A stretch of DNA of 43,819 nucleotides, from positions 5,395 to 49,213 of the forward strand of contig JASAOO010003375.1 of assembly GCA_030849075.1 (NCBI GenBank), read 5' to 3'. The notes beneath the pieces were generated by a model. That model worked only from the letters and a program-made list of their open reading frames with translations. It searched no databases and was not told the DNA's origin. A program made the translations under genes and the position numbers. The number at the start of each line of letters is the position of its first letter. Positions within the stretch are counted from its first letter, which is position 1. Positions 9,201 to 17,266 of this stretch are shown here, piece by piece. The stretch is from Zelonia costaricensis (lineage: Eukaryota; Euglenozoa; Kinetoplastea; Trypanosomatida; Trypanosomatidae).

Positions 9201-10393
9201 CGGCGGGCTCTGCTTCGTCGCAGGCCGCCCTGCACGCACACCAGCCGCCGCGCTTCGGTCGCTCCGCCACGGCTACGCCGTCGCCGCGGAGTGCCTCCAC
9301 ACCCCATCGCGGCCTGAGCGACGCGCCGCACGGGGTGTCTGGTGTGGGGGCGGTCGGCGGCGGCGTCGGTGGCGTCGGTCACCGCCCCGCTTTGGATGCA
9401 GGCACGGTGGCGATGGTGCCGCGGCCAGAGGCGGTGGGCCGCACGCACCCCGCCGTACGCGTCTCGGCTGCGCCGCTGGCCAACCGCTTCGCCACGATGC
9501 ACGTGGCCTACAGCGGGGAGGAGGCGGCGGCAGCGTTTCCGGCTTCGGCTTCTACGTCCGGCGCAGCAGACGCGTGCGTGCCGACCACACCGCAGGCTGG
9601 TGCGGCGCCCCCGACGGTGCCGGGCAAGGCCAGCGGTGCCCGCGCGAGCGCCGCGACGCGGCCGGAGCGCCTTGCTGCGCCGCCTCGCGCGGCAGCGGCA
9701 GAGGACCCGAAGCCCGAGGAGCGCACCAGCTCGGCACCCCCATCGCCAGGCACTGCGCCTTCGGCTGTCTCGGCTGCTGCTGCTGCTGCTGATGCGACAC
9801 ATGCTGCCGCAGCGGGCCCCGACGCGTCTGCGATTTCGGCCAACGCCACCGTGGCATCGCTCTCCGGCATCTCGCGTACCTCGCCCTGCGCGAGTACGCT
9901 GATGTTGGGCGAGGCGGAGGAGGACGGTGCAGACGAGAACCTCGTGGTGGCGGCGGTGGGCCGCGCTGCGGCTGGGCTGTCGAGAAGTCGTCCAGCATCA
10001 TCGAAGCCGAGCACGCAGACGGCGGCACTGGAGGCCGCCCCCGCTGCGGGCGAGGCAGCACCAGCTGCGTTCGACACGGCGATGACCACGCAAGTGTACG
10101 CCGATGCCGGGGTGCAGGCCCACGAGCACCGCATGACGTCGTTTCATACGAGTGCGGCCGAGGTGCTGCGCCGCATCGCCGGCAGTCGCGAGGAGTTTCT
10201 GGCGCAGTGCGCGGCCATTGTGAAGAGCACCGCGGCGGCAGGGCGGCGGCAACAACAGCAGCAGCAGCGGGTCACACCTGCGCCTGCTGAGGGCGGTCCG
10301 CAGTCCCGTGGCAGGGAGAGGCGGACCACGGCAGAGGAGTCCTCCAGCGCAACGTCCGAGAGCGACGATGGGCTTGACGAGGAGGACGCGTGA
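6260..10393 (+). CDS. Large coiled-coil protein, 1377 aa, family unknown
   Basis: The frame is open from 5993, but the upstream part is (CA)n-encoded His/Thr repeat, so the ATG at 6260 is taken as the start. Residues 1-35 (SNAAYNRHDIPRELQRLIDHTDRGIEQLYQLAG) look like a folded or helical head. Residues about 40-520 are disordered, Ser/Pro/Gln/His-rich, with one hydrophobic motif near 410-425 (MLSQFGRRWGGIFKDMV). Residues about 530-970 form one long heptad-rich coiled coil (Glu/Gln/Ala/Leu/Arg), containing LEKGHRKYKLLKETHAALRA. The C-terminal 400 residues are again Ala/Ser/Pro-rich, ending with a short helical block (FHTSAAEVLRRIAGSREEFLAQCAAIV), a poly-Gln run (7 Q with one R before) and an acidic tail. 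This architecture is common among trypanosomatid basal-body, flagellar and Golgi tethering proteins, but no signature domain (GRIP, SAS-6, kinesin) was seen, so no function is assigned. Confidence 0.85.
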   Translation: MSNAAYNRHDIPRELQRLIDHTDRGIEQLYQLAGRSAAAATTAAAAAASPPSFSDEADEPRSRRDAARERRHGAALRGDVATHRNADKRRCAEHSSSRSTAQPGRRRPADERRSRDAYYYGGGVTAAGLRRSAGGDSYDGVEDEDDEGSNSEDSSERGGEAYRRDEAVAFVSAVEEGAGHARRRRSLSEDAPRRTASTARPHSSATATATATAAALSPHRTLDFSSGTPLMTSPPSLTKPPRYARHVDLHSPTVLSSPPSQVAAAASSHGHQTPSSFLDSSMQQPQPQAPRTPPWRQRQRYVDFTAQSSHPPCDLHASPTPSQGSPAGLAAYRAHVAAQHSTQRPSSATDAAARRRRAQRASTLEPHESSASIFMSPGSPVSRSADASQLQPPRSDSSAASGMLSQFGRRWGGIFKDMVTDALPAVAPPHPRQPQPQPTRVSASTETTTAEAAAQPMRGSTKPAPPSSSASTESCDNKDRHKRRVAVQHQQRQQQHRPSAPLPHSPPAPTPPPPSPPAASALVVPQPSADARIAEQLRAELRAREEAMLQLRMEHARAVAELRLTLPHERADAARQTADELAASFAVRQQSLQASLQTERERVAEAEEQLRRARREAAQRKMDLEDASQALESVQRQCAALTAAQTEQATQLTQSRAQAVQAAAAVGRLESEVKVWKAREVDWQAREAQLQQLLQAAEERRGHDEASAQTALVQVEAEFTHTAQSYQDLLAEATKRMAHLEKGHRKYKLLKETHAALRAEHDQLVSAYAQRAQQADAEAAALRGEVQELRLRLQQRDATTEQEASAQQALLQDWKRRLELQEASHAEQVRTLQQHVDTANHTIDLLRSQLEGVKQEVREEQAQHQQTQMAAAQAELQAKEAQQELQRAAAAYKSRSEDTLAQLKRQLREKDAKMQALAASAAEPLHKLRQQLDDERGRRARLEEQFRAFKRKAKEAEEQAASEMRREQLRTALLLTPTAAAAGSASSQAALHAHQPPRFGRSATATPSPRSASTPHRGLSDAPHGVSGVGAVGGGVGGVGHRPALDAGTVAMVPRPEAVGRTHPAVRVSAAPLANRFATMHVAYSGEEAAAAFPASASTSGAADACVPTTPQAGAAPPTVPGKASGARASAATRPERLAAPPRAAAAEDPKPEERTSSAPPSPGTAPSAVSAAAAAADATHAAAAGPDASAISANATVASLSGISRTSPCASTLMLGEAEEDGADENLVVAAVGRAAAGLSRSRPASSKPSTQTAALEAAPAAGEAAPAAFDTAMTTQVYADAGVQAHEHRMTSFHTSAAEVLRRIAGSREEFLAQCAAIVKSTAAAGRRQQQQQQRVTPAPAEGGPQSRGRERRTTAEESSSATSESDDGLDEEDA

Positions 10394-11208
10394 TGCTCTG
10401 TAGACCCCGAGCCCGGGCGGACTGCGTTCCATCGACCGCTGCCCACAGTAACAGCGACTACAGCCCCAGTTGGGTGCCGCACTCCACTCGTCCACTCACT
10501 CGCCTAGTTGTCCTGGGCCGACTCCGCCTACCTTGCCCCCTCCCCCCCTCTTCCCCCCTGGAGCGCGAAGGAGGCGGCGGTCTCCTGCATAGAGCGGACG
10601 TTGCGCGTAGCCGCTGAGCGGACGAGGAAGTAGAAGGGAAAAGAACCGCTTCGCGGCCGCACCCCTCAGTGAAGGGGGTTGGCAAGTCGAACCCGCTGCG
10701 ATATCGCCCCCCCCCCCCGCCCTTCCTTCCCTCCCCCTTCTCTCTTCCACGGTCTAAGGGGGAGCACCCCCGGTGCAGCCGCCTTCTCGTTCTTGTCTGG
10801 CGCCACGTCGACGCGTTTCGGCGATGCGCCGCTGACGAGGAGGGAGGCGGGGGCAGGGGCCGGAATTGAATGATGGCGACGCAGAGTTTGTGCGAGCCGT
10901 CCTTCCTAGTCGCCATGAAGGCTTCAATCCACTGCATCTGTTCACTTCGATTCCTCCCTTGGTGTCCATCTTTGCGTACCCGCTGCACGCCCTCTCCGCA
11001 GTCGAGTTCTACGCGTGGCTTTCGTATTCCTTTGATTCTTGCCTCGCACCCACGCACGCACGCAGGCGCTCCTCACCCTCCTACGCGGGCCGGCATCGTA
11101 GACCCTCGCTTGCGCCACTGGCACGCGTCTTGGCCTTCCATCCTTTTCACACACACACACACGCACACGCACACGCACACCCCTCTCCTCGCCTCCTGTG
11201 AAACGACA
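10394..11208 (+). other. Intergenic region with strong pyrimidine tract
   Basis: No gene is supported in these 815 bases. A C12 run (10707-10718) begins a 50-base pyrimidine tract ending near 10750, followed by AG at 10757-10758. A second pyrimidine-rich stretch (about 11025-11060) is followed by AG at 11064-11065, giving a 144-base 5' UTR for RRP8. A CA repeat is at 11149-11181. Confidence 0.6.
11149..11181. repeat. (CA)n repeat in RRP8 5' UTR
   Basis: CA/CG-CA dinucleotide repeats end 28 bases before the RRP8 start codon. Confidence 0.85.
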
Positions 11209-12333
11209 ATGCTCGGTGGGCGGCACTTCCAGAAGAAGTACGACAAGAAGCAGAAGAAGAAGGAGGCGAAGAAGTCCTCGCACGCGCAGGAGCGCGGCAA
11301 GGGCGGTGGTGGTGGCTCCGGCAGCAGCAGCGGCAGCGGCAGCAGCGGCGCCCTCAAGCACAAAGATGGCAGCTTCCTGAAAGGCCCGGTGGTGTCGCAC
11401 GGCGACTTCATGGCGAGCCGCGACTCGGCCAACAACCGCAAGAACATCCCCTTCGCCAGCAAGATGGCGGAGAAGGTGTACCGCAAGGAGCACCGCGTGC
11501 CCAAATACAACAACATCGTCGACCCAAACCAGCAGAACCTGGCCAAGGCGGCGGGGGCGAGTAGCGCGGCACAGCGCCGCCGTGTGCTGCGGCAGAAGGG
11601 CGACGAGGACCTGCTTGATCACTTCCGTGAGCGGCTCAACGCGAGTACCTTCCGGCTGCTCAACGAACAGGTGTACAACGCCCCTACGACGCTGGCAAGC
11701 CGCCTCCTGCGGGACGAGTCCACCTTTCGCGACTACCACACTGGCTACCACCAGCAGCTCGTGCAATGGCCCATGAACCCGAACACGCTGATGGTGGAGT
11801 CGCTGCTGGGCGATCGCCGCGGTCGGTTCCTGGCGAACAAGGGGAAGAGCATGCCGGGTCACATCCCCCCGTCGTGGGTCGTGGCGGACATGGGCTGCGG
11901 TGAGGCGCAGATCGCCGCCGCGCTGAAGCCGAAGGGCTACACAGTGCACTCCTTCGACTTCTTCGCGCTGAACCCGAATGTGACGGTGGCGGACACGACC
12001 AAGGTGCCGCTGGAGGGCAACAGCGTCGATGTCTGCGTCTTCTCGCTCAGCCTCATGGCTACCGACTACGTCAAGAGCCTCTTCGAGTCCTTCCGCATCC
12101 TGAAGCCAAAGCGGCTGCTGAAGATTGTGGAGGTGCGCTCACGCATTCCCTTCCCGCGGAAGTTCGCCGAGCTTGTGGAGGACATCGGGTTCGACGTGGA
12201 CTACAACGACGTGGCGGGCGACTACTTTGTGGCCTTCGACTTCATCAAGCGGGACGGGCAGGCGGCGGCCAACACGGAGCTGCGCCACGAGCCAGGCGAC
12301 GTCCTCGTGCCCTCCCTCTACAAGAAGCGTTGA
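11209..12333 (+). CDS. RRP8: RRP8, rRNA-processing N1-methyladenosine methyltransferase
   Basis: This 374-aa protein matches RRP8 (nucleomethylin), a nucleolar SAM-dependent enzyme that methylates an adenine of large-subunit rRNA. The first 35 residues are strongly basic (KKYDKKQKKKEAKK), a plausible nucleolar targeting and RNA-binding tail, followed by a Gly/Ser spacer. The region from about 140 to 190 (FRERLNASTFRLLNEQVY, then FRDYHTGYHQQLVQWP) is the RRP8 helical lead-in (human has SRFRWLNEQLYSGPS... YH.GFQ.QV..WP). The Rossmann motif I is VADMGCGEAQIA at about 225-236. It is followed by VHSFDFFALNPNVTVADTTKVPLEGNSVDVCVFSLSLMATDY in two steps, then LKPKRLLKIVEVRSR, which are the conserved RRP8 blocks. 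The protein is shorter than human RRP8 mainly in the N-terminal extension. The open frame extends upstream through CA repeats; the ATG at 11209 follows the predicted acceptor and begins conserved sequence. Confidence 0.95.
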   Translation: MLGGRHFQKKYDKKQKKKEAKKSSHAQERGKGGGGGSGSSSGSGSSGALKHKDGSFLKGPVVSHGDFMASRDSANNRKNIPFASKMAEKVYRKEHRVPKYNNIVDPNQQNLAKAAGASSAAQRRRVLRQKGDEDLLDHFRERLNASTFRLLNEQVYNAPTTLASRLLRDESTFRDYHTGYHQQLVQWPMNPNTLMVESLLGDRRGRFLANKGKSMPGHIPPSWVVADMGCGEAQIAAALKPKGYTVHSFDFFALNPNVTVADTTKVPLEGNSVDVCVFSLSLMATDYVKSLFESFRILKPKRLLKIVEVRSRIPFPRKFAELVEDIGFDVDYNDVAGDYFVAFDFIKRDGQAAANTELRHEPGDVLVPSLYKKR

Positions 12334-12350
12334 GACGCAGATGTGGCGCG

Positions 12351-12382
12351 TGTACGTGTGTGTACGTGTGTGTGTGTGTGTG
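12351..12382. repeat. (TG)n repeat in RRP8 3' flank
   Basis: This is a TG-rich repeat with ACG interruptions, immediately downstream of the stop codon. Confidence 0.9.
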
Positions 12383-12895
12383 GGTGAGTGGTGCCTTTAA
12401 TGTCGACGTTTAAAGCAGCGTGGTCGAGCCCGCCGCGTGCTCGCTGTGCAAGACCTGCGGTGTGGGATGGTGGCGGGGGGCGGGCGTGTGAGGACCGTGA
12501 GCACAAGGCATCACATTCTGGAAGAAGTGGGGAGCTGCCGTTTCCCGCCGCCCCGGTGCGCTCCTTCCCCGTTTCGCCCGCTCCGTACCGGCTTGTATCG
12601 CGGCACCGCGCTGACCGGGACCACGCCGCGCTACGCGCCCTCTTCGTGTAACACTTGAGAAAACAAGCAGAGAGCTAGGAGCACCCGAGGCTGTTGTTGT
12701 AGTGACGCAACAGTGTGTCGAGCACACTGTCTCCTCTCTGCTCCGCGAGGCTGGGACTGCGCGCTTCCCCGTATTGCCGCGGCTCGCGCCGCAGCAGGGA
12801 AGCCACCATCGAGGCCCCCCCCCTCCTACGAAGCGATAGGGCCTTCGGCGGCTCCGCCCCGCATGTCTCTCTCTCTCGTTATCTTCCGCACTTGT

Positions 12896-12897
12896 AG
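12896..12897 (+). promoter_or_regulatory. Predicted spliced-leader acceptor AG
   Basis: It is the first AG after a CTCTCTCT tract. The resulting 5' UTR would be about 96 bases. Confidence 0.55.
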
Positions 12898-12993
12898 CGT
12901 CGTCCACAACCCCCCCCTTCCAGGTGCGCATCCACCCGTTGCTCCTGGCCCCGCCCTCCCTTTCCCCTTCCCTTTCCTTGCCCGACGTCCCTC

Positions 12994-15291
12994 ATGAGTC
13001 GGCGCAGTCGCCGCCTGCATGTGCGTCTTGCCCGCAGCGCTGCCCTCACCGCCGCAGGCGTCTTCGCCTACCGCCGCTGGGAGCTGCGCGCGTCGGGTGC
13101 CTCACCCGCGTCCGCGTTCCAGTCGGCGGTGCCCCGAGACAAGGACTTGTGTAGCAGCACGGTGTCCTCCAGCCCCGCGCCGCGCATCTCGCGGTGGCGT
13201 GCGCTGCAGCGCAGCACCATCGAGGAGCCGTTCGACCTGCTCGTTGTGGGAGGCGGCGTGACGGGGCTCTACACTGCCGTCGATGCCGCGCAGCGTGGGC
13301 TGCGTGTGGCGCTGGTGGATGCGAGCGACTTCGGCGGGGGCAGCTCGACCTCCTGCATGCCCTCCATGACCCCCGGTGCCCTGCCGTACGTGCAGCGCGC
13401 CATTCGCCAGCGCGATATCGGCTGGCTGTCCACCGCGGCGACGGTGCTGGCGGAGCAGGCGACGTGGTGCCGCGTCGCCAGTGCGTGTGTCGTCCCGCCC
13501 GACACGCTGCGCAGTCGCTGGACGCGCTTCTGGCGCCTGCGCAGCTCCGAGGCGTCGACTCCTTCGAGTGACGACAGCACGCGGGGGACGGCACCGGCGC
13601 CGCCGCCGCCGATGCGCACCCTCCTCCCCGCCCTTCACCTCTCTGAGGCCGTCGAGCTCGCGTGCGCGGCGGTGATCGGCACGGTACTCAGCGTCTTGTG
13701 CGGGCCGCTGCGGCCCGACGTCCTGCTGACGCGCTCCGCCCTGGAGAAGCGCCTTCCAGCGCTCGCCAGCGGCGCCGCTACCACGTCGGTCCCACTGCGG
13801 GTGCGAGGTGGGGTCGTGTCGAACGACTTCGCGCTGCACGGCAACGCCGCGGCCGTGTCGCTCGCACGCACCGCCGAGGAGCTTGGGGTGGTGGTACTGA
13901 CCTACGCCCCCGTGTGCGCCCTGTCGGAGGCGGCGTCAGGCAGTACGCTGGCACCCACGCCGCCGGTGATGTGCGTGTCGGTGCGCGACGCGCTGGCCGG
14001 TGTGGAGGGGAGGGTCCCTGCGAATGCAGCGGCCGACCACTCGCAATCCCGTGCCTCCGCCAAAACCTGGTGGTGGAGCAGGTGGGCGAGCTCGTCTTCG
14101 CATGCGGACCCACAAGAGACACCTGAGCTGTTCGCCCACGAGGGTGGAAAGGTGCAGGCCCTCGCCACTGCACCGCAGACGCGCGTGTACGCGCGCGCCG
14201 TGGTGAACTGCGCGGGCTGCTGGGTGGATGCGGTCAAGGCGATGTACGACGGCAACACGCGCGACGCAATCCCCACAGCCTTTGCTGGCTACCAGGCGTA
14301 CTCCTACCTCGTCGCCCCGGCCGCCGCCGTGCACGCAGCCGCGCCGGCGTGTGCGGATGTGGAGGACTTGGCCGGAGGCGCCCCCTCTGCAGGTGTGCCG
14401 CGCCCTCCTCTGCACGAATCCACCCGCGCCTCGGGGCTGCTCTTCAGCTCTCCCCGGCTGAGCTTCGCGACCGCGGCGGTGCTGCCCTGGCTGGACGGCT
14501 GCGTCCTGCTGGGGCCCGTCATATCTACACTGCCGCACCTGCCGGACGCCATCACAGGCGGGGCTCGAGCGGGGCTGATGCACTCACGGGACGGCTACGC
14601 GGCCCAGCTCCAGCGCACCGCGAGCGTGTTGCGCGGCTGCGGCGTGGATGTGGATGGGTCGCGGGTGCTCTCGTCCGTGACGCAGGTCGTGCCGCACCTC
14701 GGCCGAGCCACTGTTGTACCGTGGGCCGCTGACCTGCTGTTCCGCGGCTACGCGCTGCACTTCTCCTCCGTGCCGCTGCAAGAGCGGCGGTGTGAAGCAG
14801 AGCCGTCAGCATTCACCGACACCACCATCGCGGACACGACGCAAGAGAAGCATGACATGCCTCGGCGCGATGTGCCGCTGCTGCACGTGTATGGCGGCCC
14901 ACCAGTGCTCGCGCGTCGCGTGGCGGAGGACGTGGTGGATGCGCTGGTGCACCACGAGCCGGCACTGCTCCCGCGCGAGGTCGTGTTGCGGCTGCGCGGG
15001 TGCCGTACACGCCACCTGCGCCTCTCCACACCGGCTTCCCTCGGTGACGACCCGGCGGCCGATGCGCAGGCGCGGCTGGCGGCGCTCATCACGGACACCT
15101 ACGCAGAGCGTCTTGTGGACGTCGTTGCCCGACGCACGCACATCGCCTTCACGAGCCCGGTCGAGGCGCTGCAGGCGCTGCCGGCCTTGTCGCGTGTGAT
15201 GGCGGGGCTGCGGGGCTGGGAGGAGGCGCGACGGCAGGCCGAGGTGGAGGCGGCTGCGGCACTGGTGCGCAGCGTTGCCGTGTCGGCGTGA
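12994..15291 (+). CDS. Divergent FAD-dependent glycerol-3-phosphate dehydrogenase-like protein
   Basis: This 765-aa protein belongs to the mitochondrial glycerol-3-phosphate dehydrogenase (GPD2/GlpD) family, which oxidises glycerol-3-phosphate to dihydroxyacetone phosphate and passes electrons to quinone. Seen: a basic N-terminus with a short hydrophobic stretch (1-27), suited to mitochondrial import. An FAD-binding Rossmann motif DLLVVGGGVTGLYTAVDAAQRG lies at 81-102 (in parts), with the acidic end of strand 2 in VALVDASDFG. GALPYVQRAIRQRDIGWL aligns with GVRYLQKAI..LDI. RAVVNCAGCWVD is a later FAD motif. The C-terminal YAERLVDVVARRTHIAF followed by ALPALSRVMA and GWEEARRQAEVE is the characteristic family end. 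Odd: the signature SSRSTKLIHGG after the FAD site reads SSTSCMPSMTPG (117-128), losing the Arg, Lys and His-Gly-Gly that help bind substrate or flavin. Several Ala/Ser-rich inserts enlarge it, and no EF-hand is seen. It may therefore be a paralogue with altered or no dehydrogenase activity. Confidence 0.85.
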   Translation: MSRRSRRLHVRLARSAALTAAGVFAYRRWELRASGASPASAFQSAVPRDKDLCSSTVSSSPAPRISRWRALQRSTIEEPFDLLVVGGGVTGLYTAVDAAQRGLRVALVDASDFGGGSSTSCMPSMTPGALPYVQRAIRQRDIGWLSTAATVLAEQATWCRVASACVVPPDTLRSRWTRFWRLRSSEASTPSSDDSTRGTAPAPPPPMRTLLPALHLSEAVELACAAVIGTVLSVLCGPLRPDVLLTRSALEKRLPALASGAATTSVPLRVRGGVVSNDFALHGNAAAVSLARTAEELGVVVLTYAPVCALSEAASGSTLAPTPPVMCVSVRDALAGVEGRVPANAAADHSQSRASAKTWWWSRWASSSSHADPQETPELFAHEGGKVQALATAPQTRVYARAVVNCAGCWVDAVKAMYDGNTRDAIPTAFAGYQAYSYLVAPAAAVHAAAPACADVEDLAGGAPSAGVPRPPLHESTRASGLLFSSPRLSFATAAVLPWLDGCVLLGPVISTLPHLPDAITGGARAGLMHSRDGYAAQLQRTASVLRGCGVDVDGSRVLSSVTQVVPHLGRATVVPWAADLLFRGYALHFSSVPLQERRCEAEPSAFTDTTIADTTQEKHDMPRRDVPLLHVYGGPPVLARRVAEDVVDALVHHEPALLPREVVLRLRGCRTRHLRLSTPASLGDDPAADAQARLAALITDTYAERLVDVVARRTHIAFTSPVEALQALPALSRVMAGLRGWEEARRQAEVEAAAALVRSVAVSA

Positions 15292-15820
15292 GAGACGACG
15301 GCCTGGGATTGAGGAGAGGAGTGAAGCATGCACACTCTGCAGCCCCCCCTCCCCCTCGCCTCTTCTCCCTTCTGTGTGCGTGTTTGTGTGTGCGTATGTG
15401 AACCTCGTTCCTCGATGGCGTGTTGCACTCGTCACAAAAAAAAACCCAGGCGCATACTGGAGGAGGCTACCACAAGAAGGACGACGCGGCTCGCGCAGAT
15501 GCAGCGCAGGAGGGTGATGCCTTGAGAGCAGCCGCGCATCAGTGCACGTCACCGGCATTCTCAACCACCCCTTCTCCGCATCTCCTCGTTCTCACCGACC
15601 TCAGTCTTCTCTTCCCCTTCTTCACCCTCCCTCCCCCCCCTCTCTCGGTCTCCGTCTCGTGTCTTCTGACGGCTCGCTCGGAGCGGCCCTACCCCTGCGC
15701 ACGTTCTTGTCATCGCCCCTCTTCCTTCGTTTAGCCGTGTGCTGCTCCTCGCCGGGTTTACTTGGCCCCCTCCTCTCCCGCTCTTTCACACACATACACA
15801 CTCACCCCGATACACACGTC
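15292..15820 (+). other. Intergenic region with strong pyrimidine tract
   Basis: There is no gene. A short TG-rich stretch (about 15374-15396) and A9 (15437-15445) lie in the 3' flank. A roughly 80-base, almost pure pyrimidine tract (15605-15667) is followed by AG at 15682-15683, giving a 5' UTR of about 138 bases. An earlier AG is at 15603-15604. CA repeats (about 15787-15817) precede the ATG. Confidence 0.6.
15682..15683 (+). promoter_or_regulatory. Predicted spliced-leader acceptor AG
   Basis: It is the first AG after the long pyrimidine tract 15605-15667. Confidence 0.55.
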
Positions 15821-17266
15821 ATGGCGGCCAGGGACTCGGGTCGGTTCTACTACTTCGCCTACGGCACTTTCGTGGATGTGGCGGAGCTGAAGCGCAGCAT
15901 TGTGGCCGTCTCCAGTTCGACTGTCCCCGTTGTACACTCCGCCCACCCAGCCCTCCTGCCAGGGTACAGGCTCGTGTGCGACGCCGTCAGCGTTGAGGGT
16001 CCGCGGCTGGCGTGCGTGACTGTGGCCCCGTACAGCCTCGTCCCACGCGACCCCGCCGCGGCGCGCCGCCGCAGCGCCAAGGGCCAAGGCGGGCCCCCGC
16101 AGCAGGAGTACCTCGCCGCCTTCCGCGACGGCGTGCGCGGCGTGCTGTACGAGCTCTCCGCCAACACCCGCGAGCCGCTGCTGCAGGCGGTGGCGCGGGA
16201 AGGGTCGTATAACATGTGCGCGATGCTGACGTGCTACGAGATGAGCGACGTGCAGCGCGGGGTGCGGACACCGGACTCACCGATCCACGAGGCGCTGGTG
16301 GTCGCCGCGATCGACATGCCGCTGCTGGAGTGCAAGTACCTCATCGAGGCCCCAATGAAGCTGCGCTGGCAGCCGCTGCCGAAGCCGCTTGGCGTGCCGA
16401 CGCCGCCGGGGCTCGCCACGGGTGTCGCTACCGCGTCGACTGGTGGCGCGGCAGCGGAGCGGCGCTGGCCGGCGTTGCACTGGTGCAACTGCGTCAACTC
16501 CACCCGCGTGGCGCCGAGTAAGACGTACGCGGCAGCGCTGGAGAAGGCGTACCGCGAGCACCTGCATGTCAAGATCTCCAGCAACGAGAGTGCTGCGTCA
16601 GCTGGCGCAACGGCCAGCCCTGCCACCTCCCAAAGCGGCGACTGCGAGTCGTACGCGGGCACCCTGCACCGCATGGTCTACGCCCGTGCCCGCGACGTGG
16701 CCGCCGACGCACAGGAGGCGAAGACGTGGTATCTTGCGTATGGCTCGAACTTGTCGTGGGAGCAGGTGTGTGTCCGCATCGGCCCGCCGTACCAGCGCCG
16801 CGCGGTGAAGCTGGCCGACTACGTGCTGGTGGCCAACACCGTTGCCGGCTCCAACCCCAACCCCGACGGGTTCGGCTACTACAACGTAGAGCCACGCGCA
16901 GCCCGCGAGAAGAAGCAGGCGCTGGGGCTGGTGCAGCACCGCAGCACGATGCCGCCGTACGTGTGCGGCGCCGCCTACGAAATCAGCCAGGCACAGCTCG
17001 AGCTGATGGACCAGTACGAGCGCGGCTACCACCGCGAGCTGCTCCGCTGCACCGACCTGCGCGACACGACGGCGGCGCCGCTGGAGTGCTGGACGTACAT
17101 CGCCGAGCACACGTCGGAGGAGGTACTGCCCTCGCGAGAGTACCTTGCACGTGTGTTGGAGGGGGCCGACATCCTGCCGCTGGAGTACATGGAGGGCATC
17201 CGTGCTACGCCGACCAACGCGCAGCGCAGCCCGCGACAGGACTGCCGCCTCCGCAAAGAAGTATAG
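15821..17266 (+). CDS. Tandem gamma-glutamylcyclotransferase-like protein (two GGCT domains)
   Basis: This 481-aa protein contains two copies of the GGCT/AIG2-like fold, whose members release 5-oxoproline from gamma-glutamyl peptides or amines. Domain 1 begins FYYFAYGTF (9-17) and keeps an acidic residue at Glu127 in AREGSYN. Domain 2 begins WYLAYGSNLSWEQV (303-316), the canonical YGSNL substrate-binding loop. It has the presumed catalytic Glu400 in MDQYERGYHRE, and ends PSREYLARVLEGADILPLEYMEGI, closely matching the human GGCT end (SPQYKK.I..GA.E..LPLEY.EKL). Domain 1 has YGTF instead of YGSNL, so its pocket may be altered. The two domains are separated by an Ala/Ser/Thr-rich linker (about 195-300). 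Single-domain GGCT enzymes are about 190 residues, so this is a duplication/fusion. In trypanosomatids, which use trypanothione, the substrate is uncertain. The start is the first ATG after the acceptor and CA repeat. Confidence 0.85.
   Translation: MAARDSGRFYYFAYGTFVDVAELKRSIVAVSSSTVPVVHSAHPALLPGYRLVCDAVSVEGPRLACVTVAPYSLVPRDPAAARRRSAKGQGGPPQQEYLAAFRDGVRGVLYELSANTREPLLQAVAREGSYNMCAMLTCYEMSDVQRGVRTPDSPIHEALVVAAIDMPLLECKYLIEAPMKLRWQPLPKPLGVPTPPGLATGVATASTGGAAAERRWPALHWCNCVNSTRVAPSKTYAAALEKAYREHLHVKISSNESAASAGATASPATSQSGDCESYAGTLHRMVYARARDVAADAQEAKTWYLAYGSNLSWEQVCVRIGPPYQRRAVKLADYVLVANTVAGSNPNPDGFGYYNVEPRAAREKKQALGLVQHRSTMPPYVCGAAYEISQAQLELMDQYERGYHRELLRCTDLRDTTAAPLECWTYIAEHTSEEVLPSREYLARVLEGADILPLEYMEGIRATPTNAQRSPRQDCRLRKEV

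Larger units (their letters stand above)
12334..12993 (+). other. Intergenic region with TG repeat and acceptors
   Basis: There is no supported gene. A TG repeat at 12351-12382 starts just 18 bases after the RRP8 stop. The clearest acceptor is a CT tract (12865-12892) followed by AG at 12896-12897, about 97 bases before the next ATG. A second is the C7-CTTCC tract with AG at 12922-12923. Confidence 0.6.
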
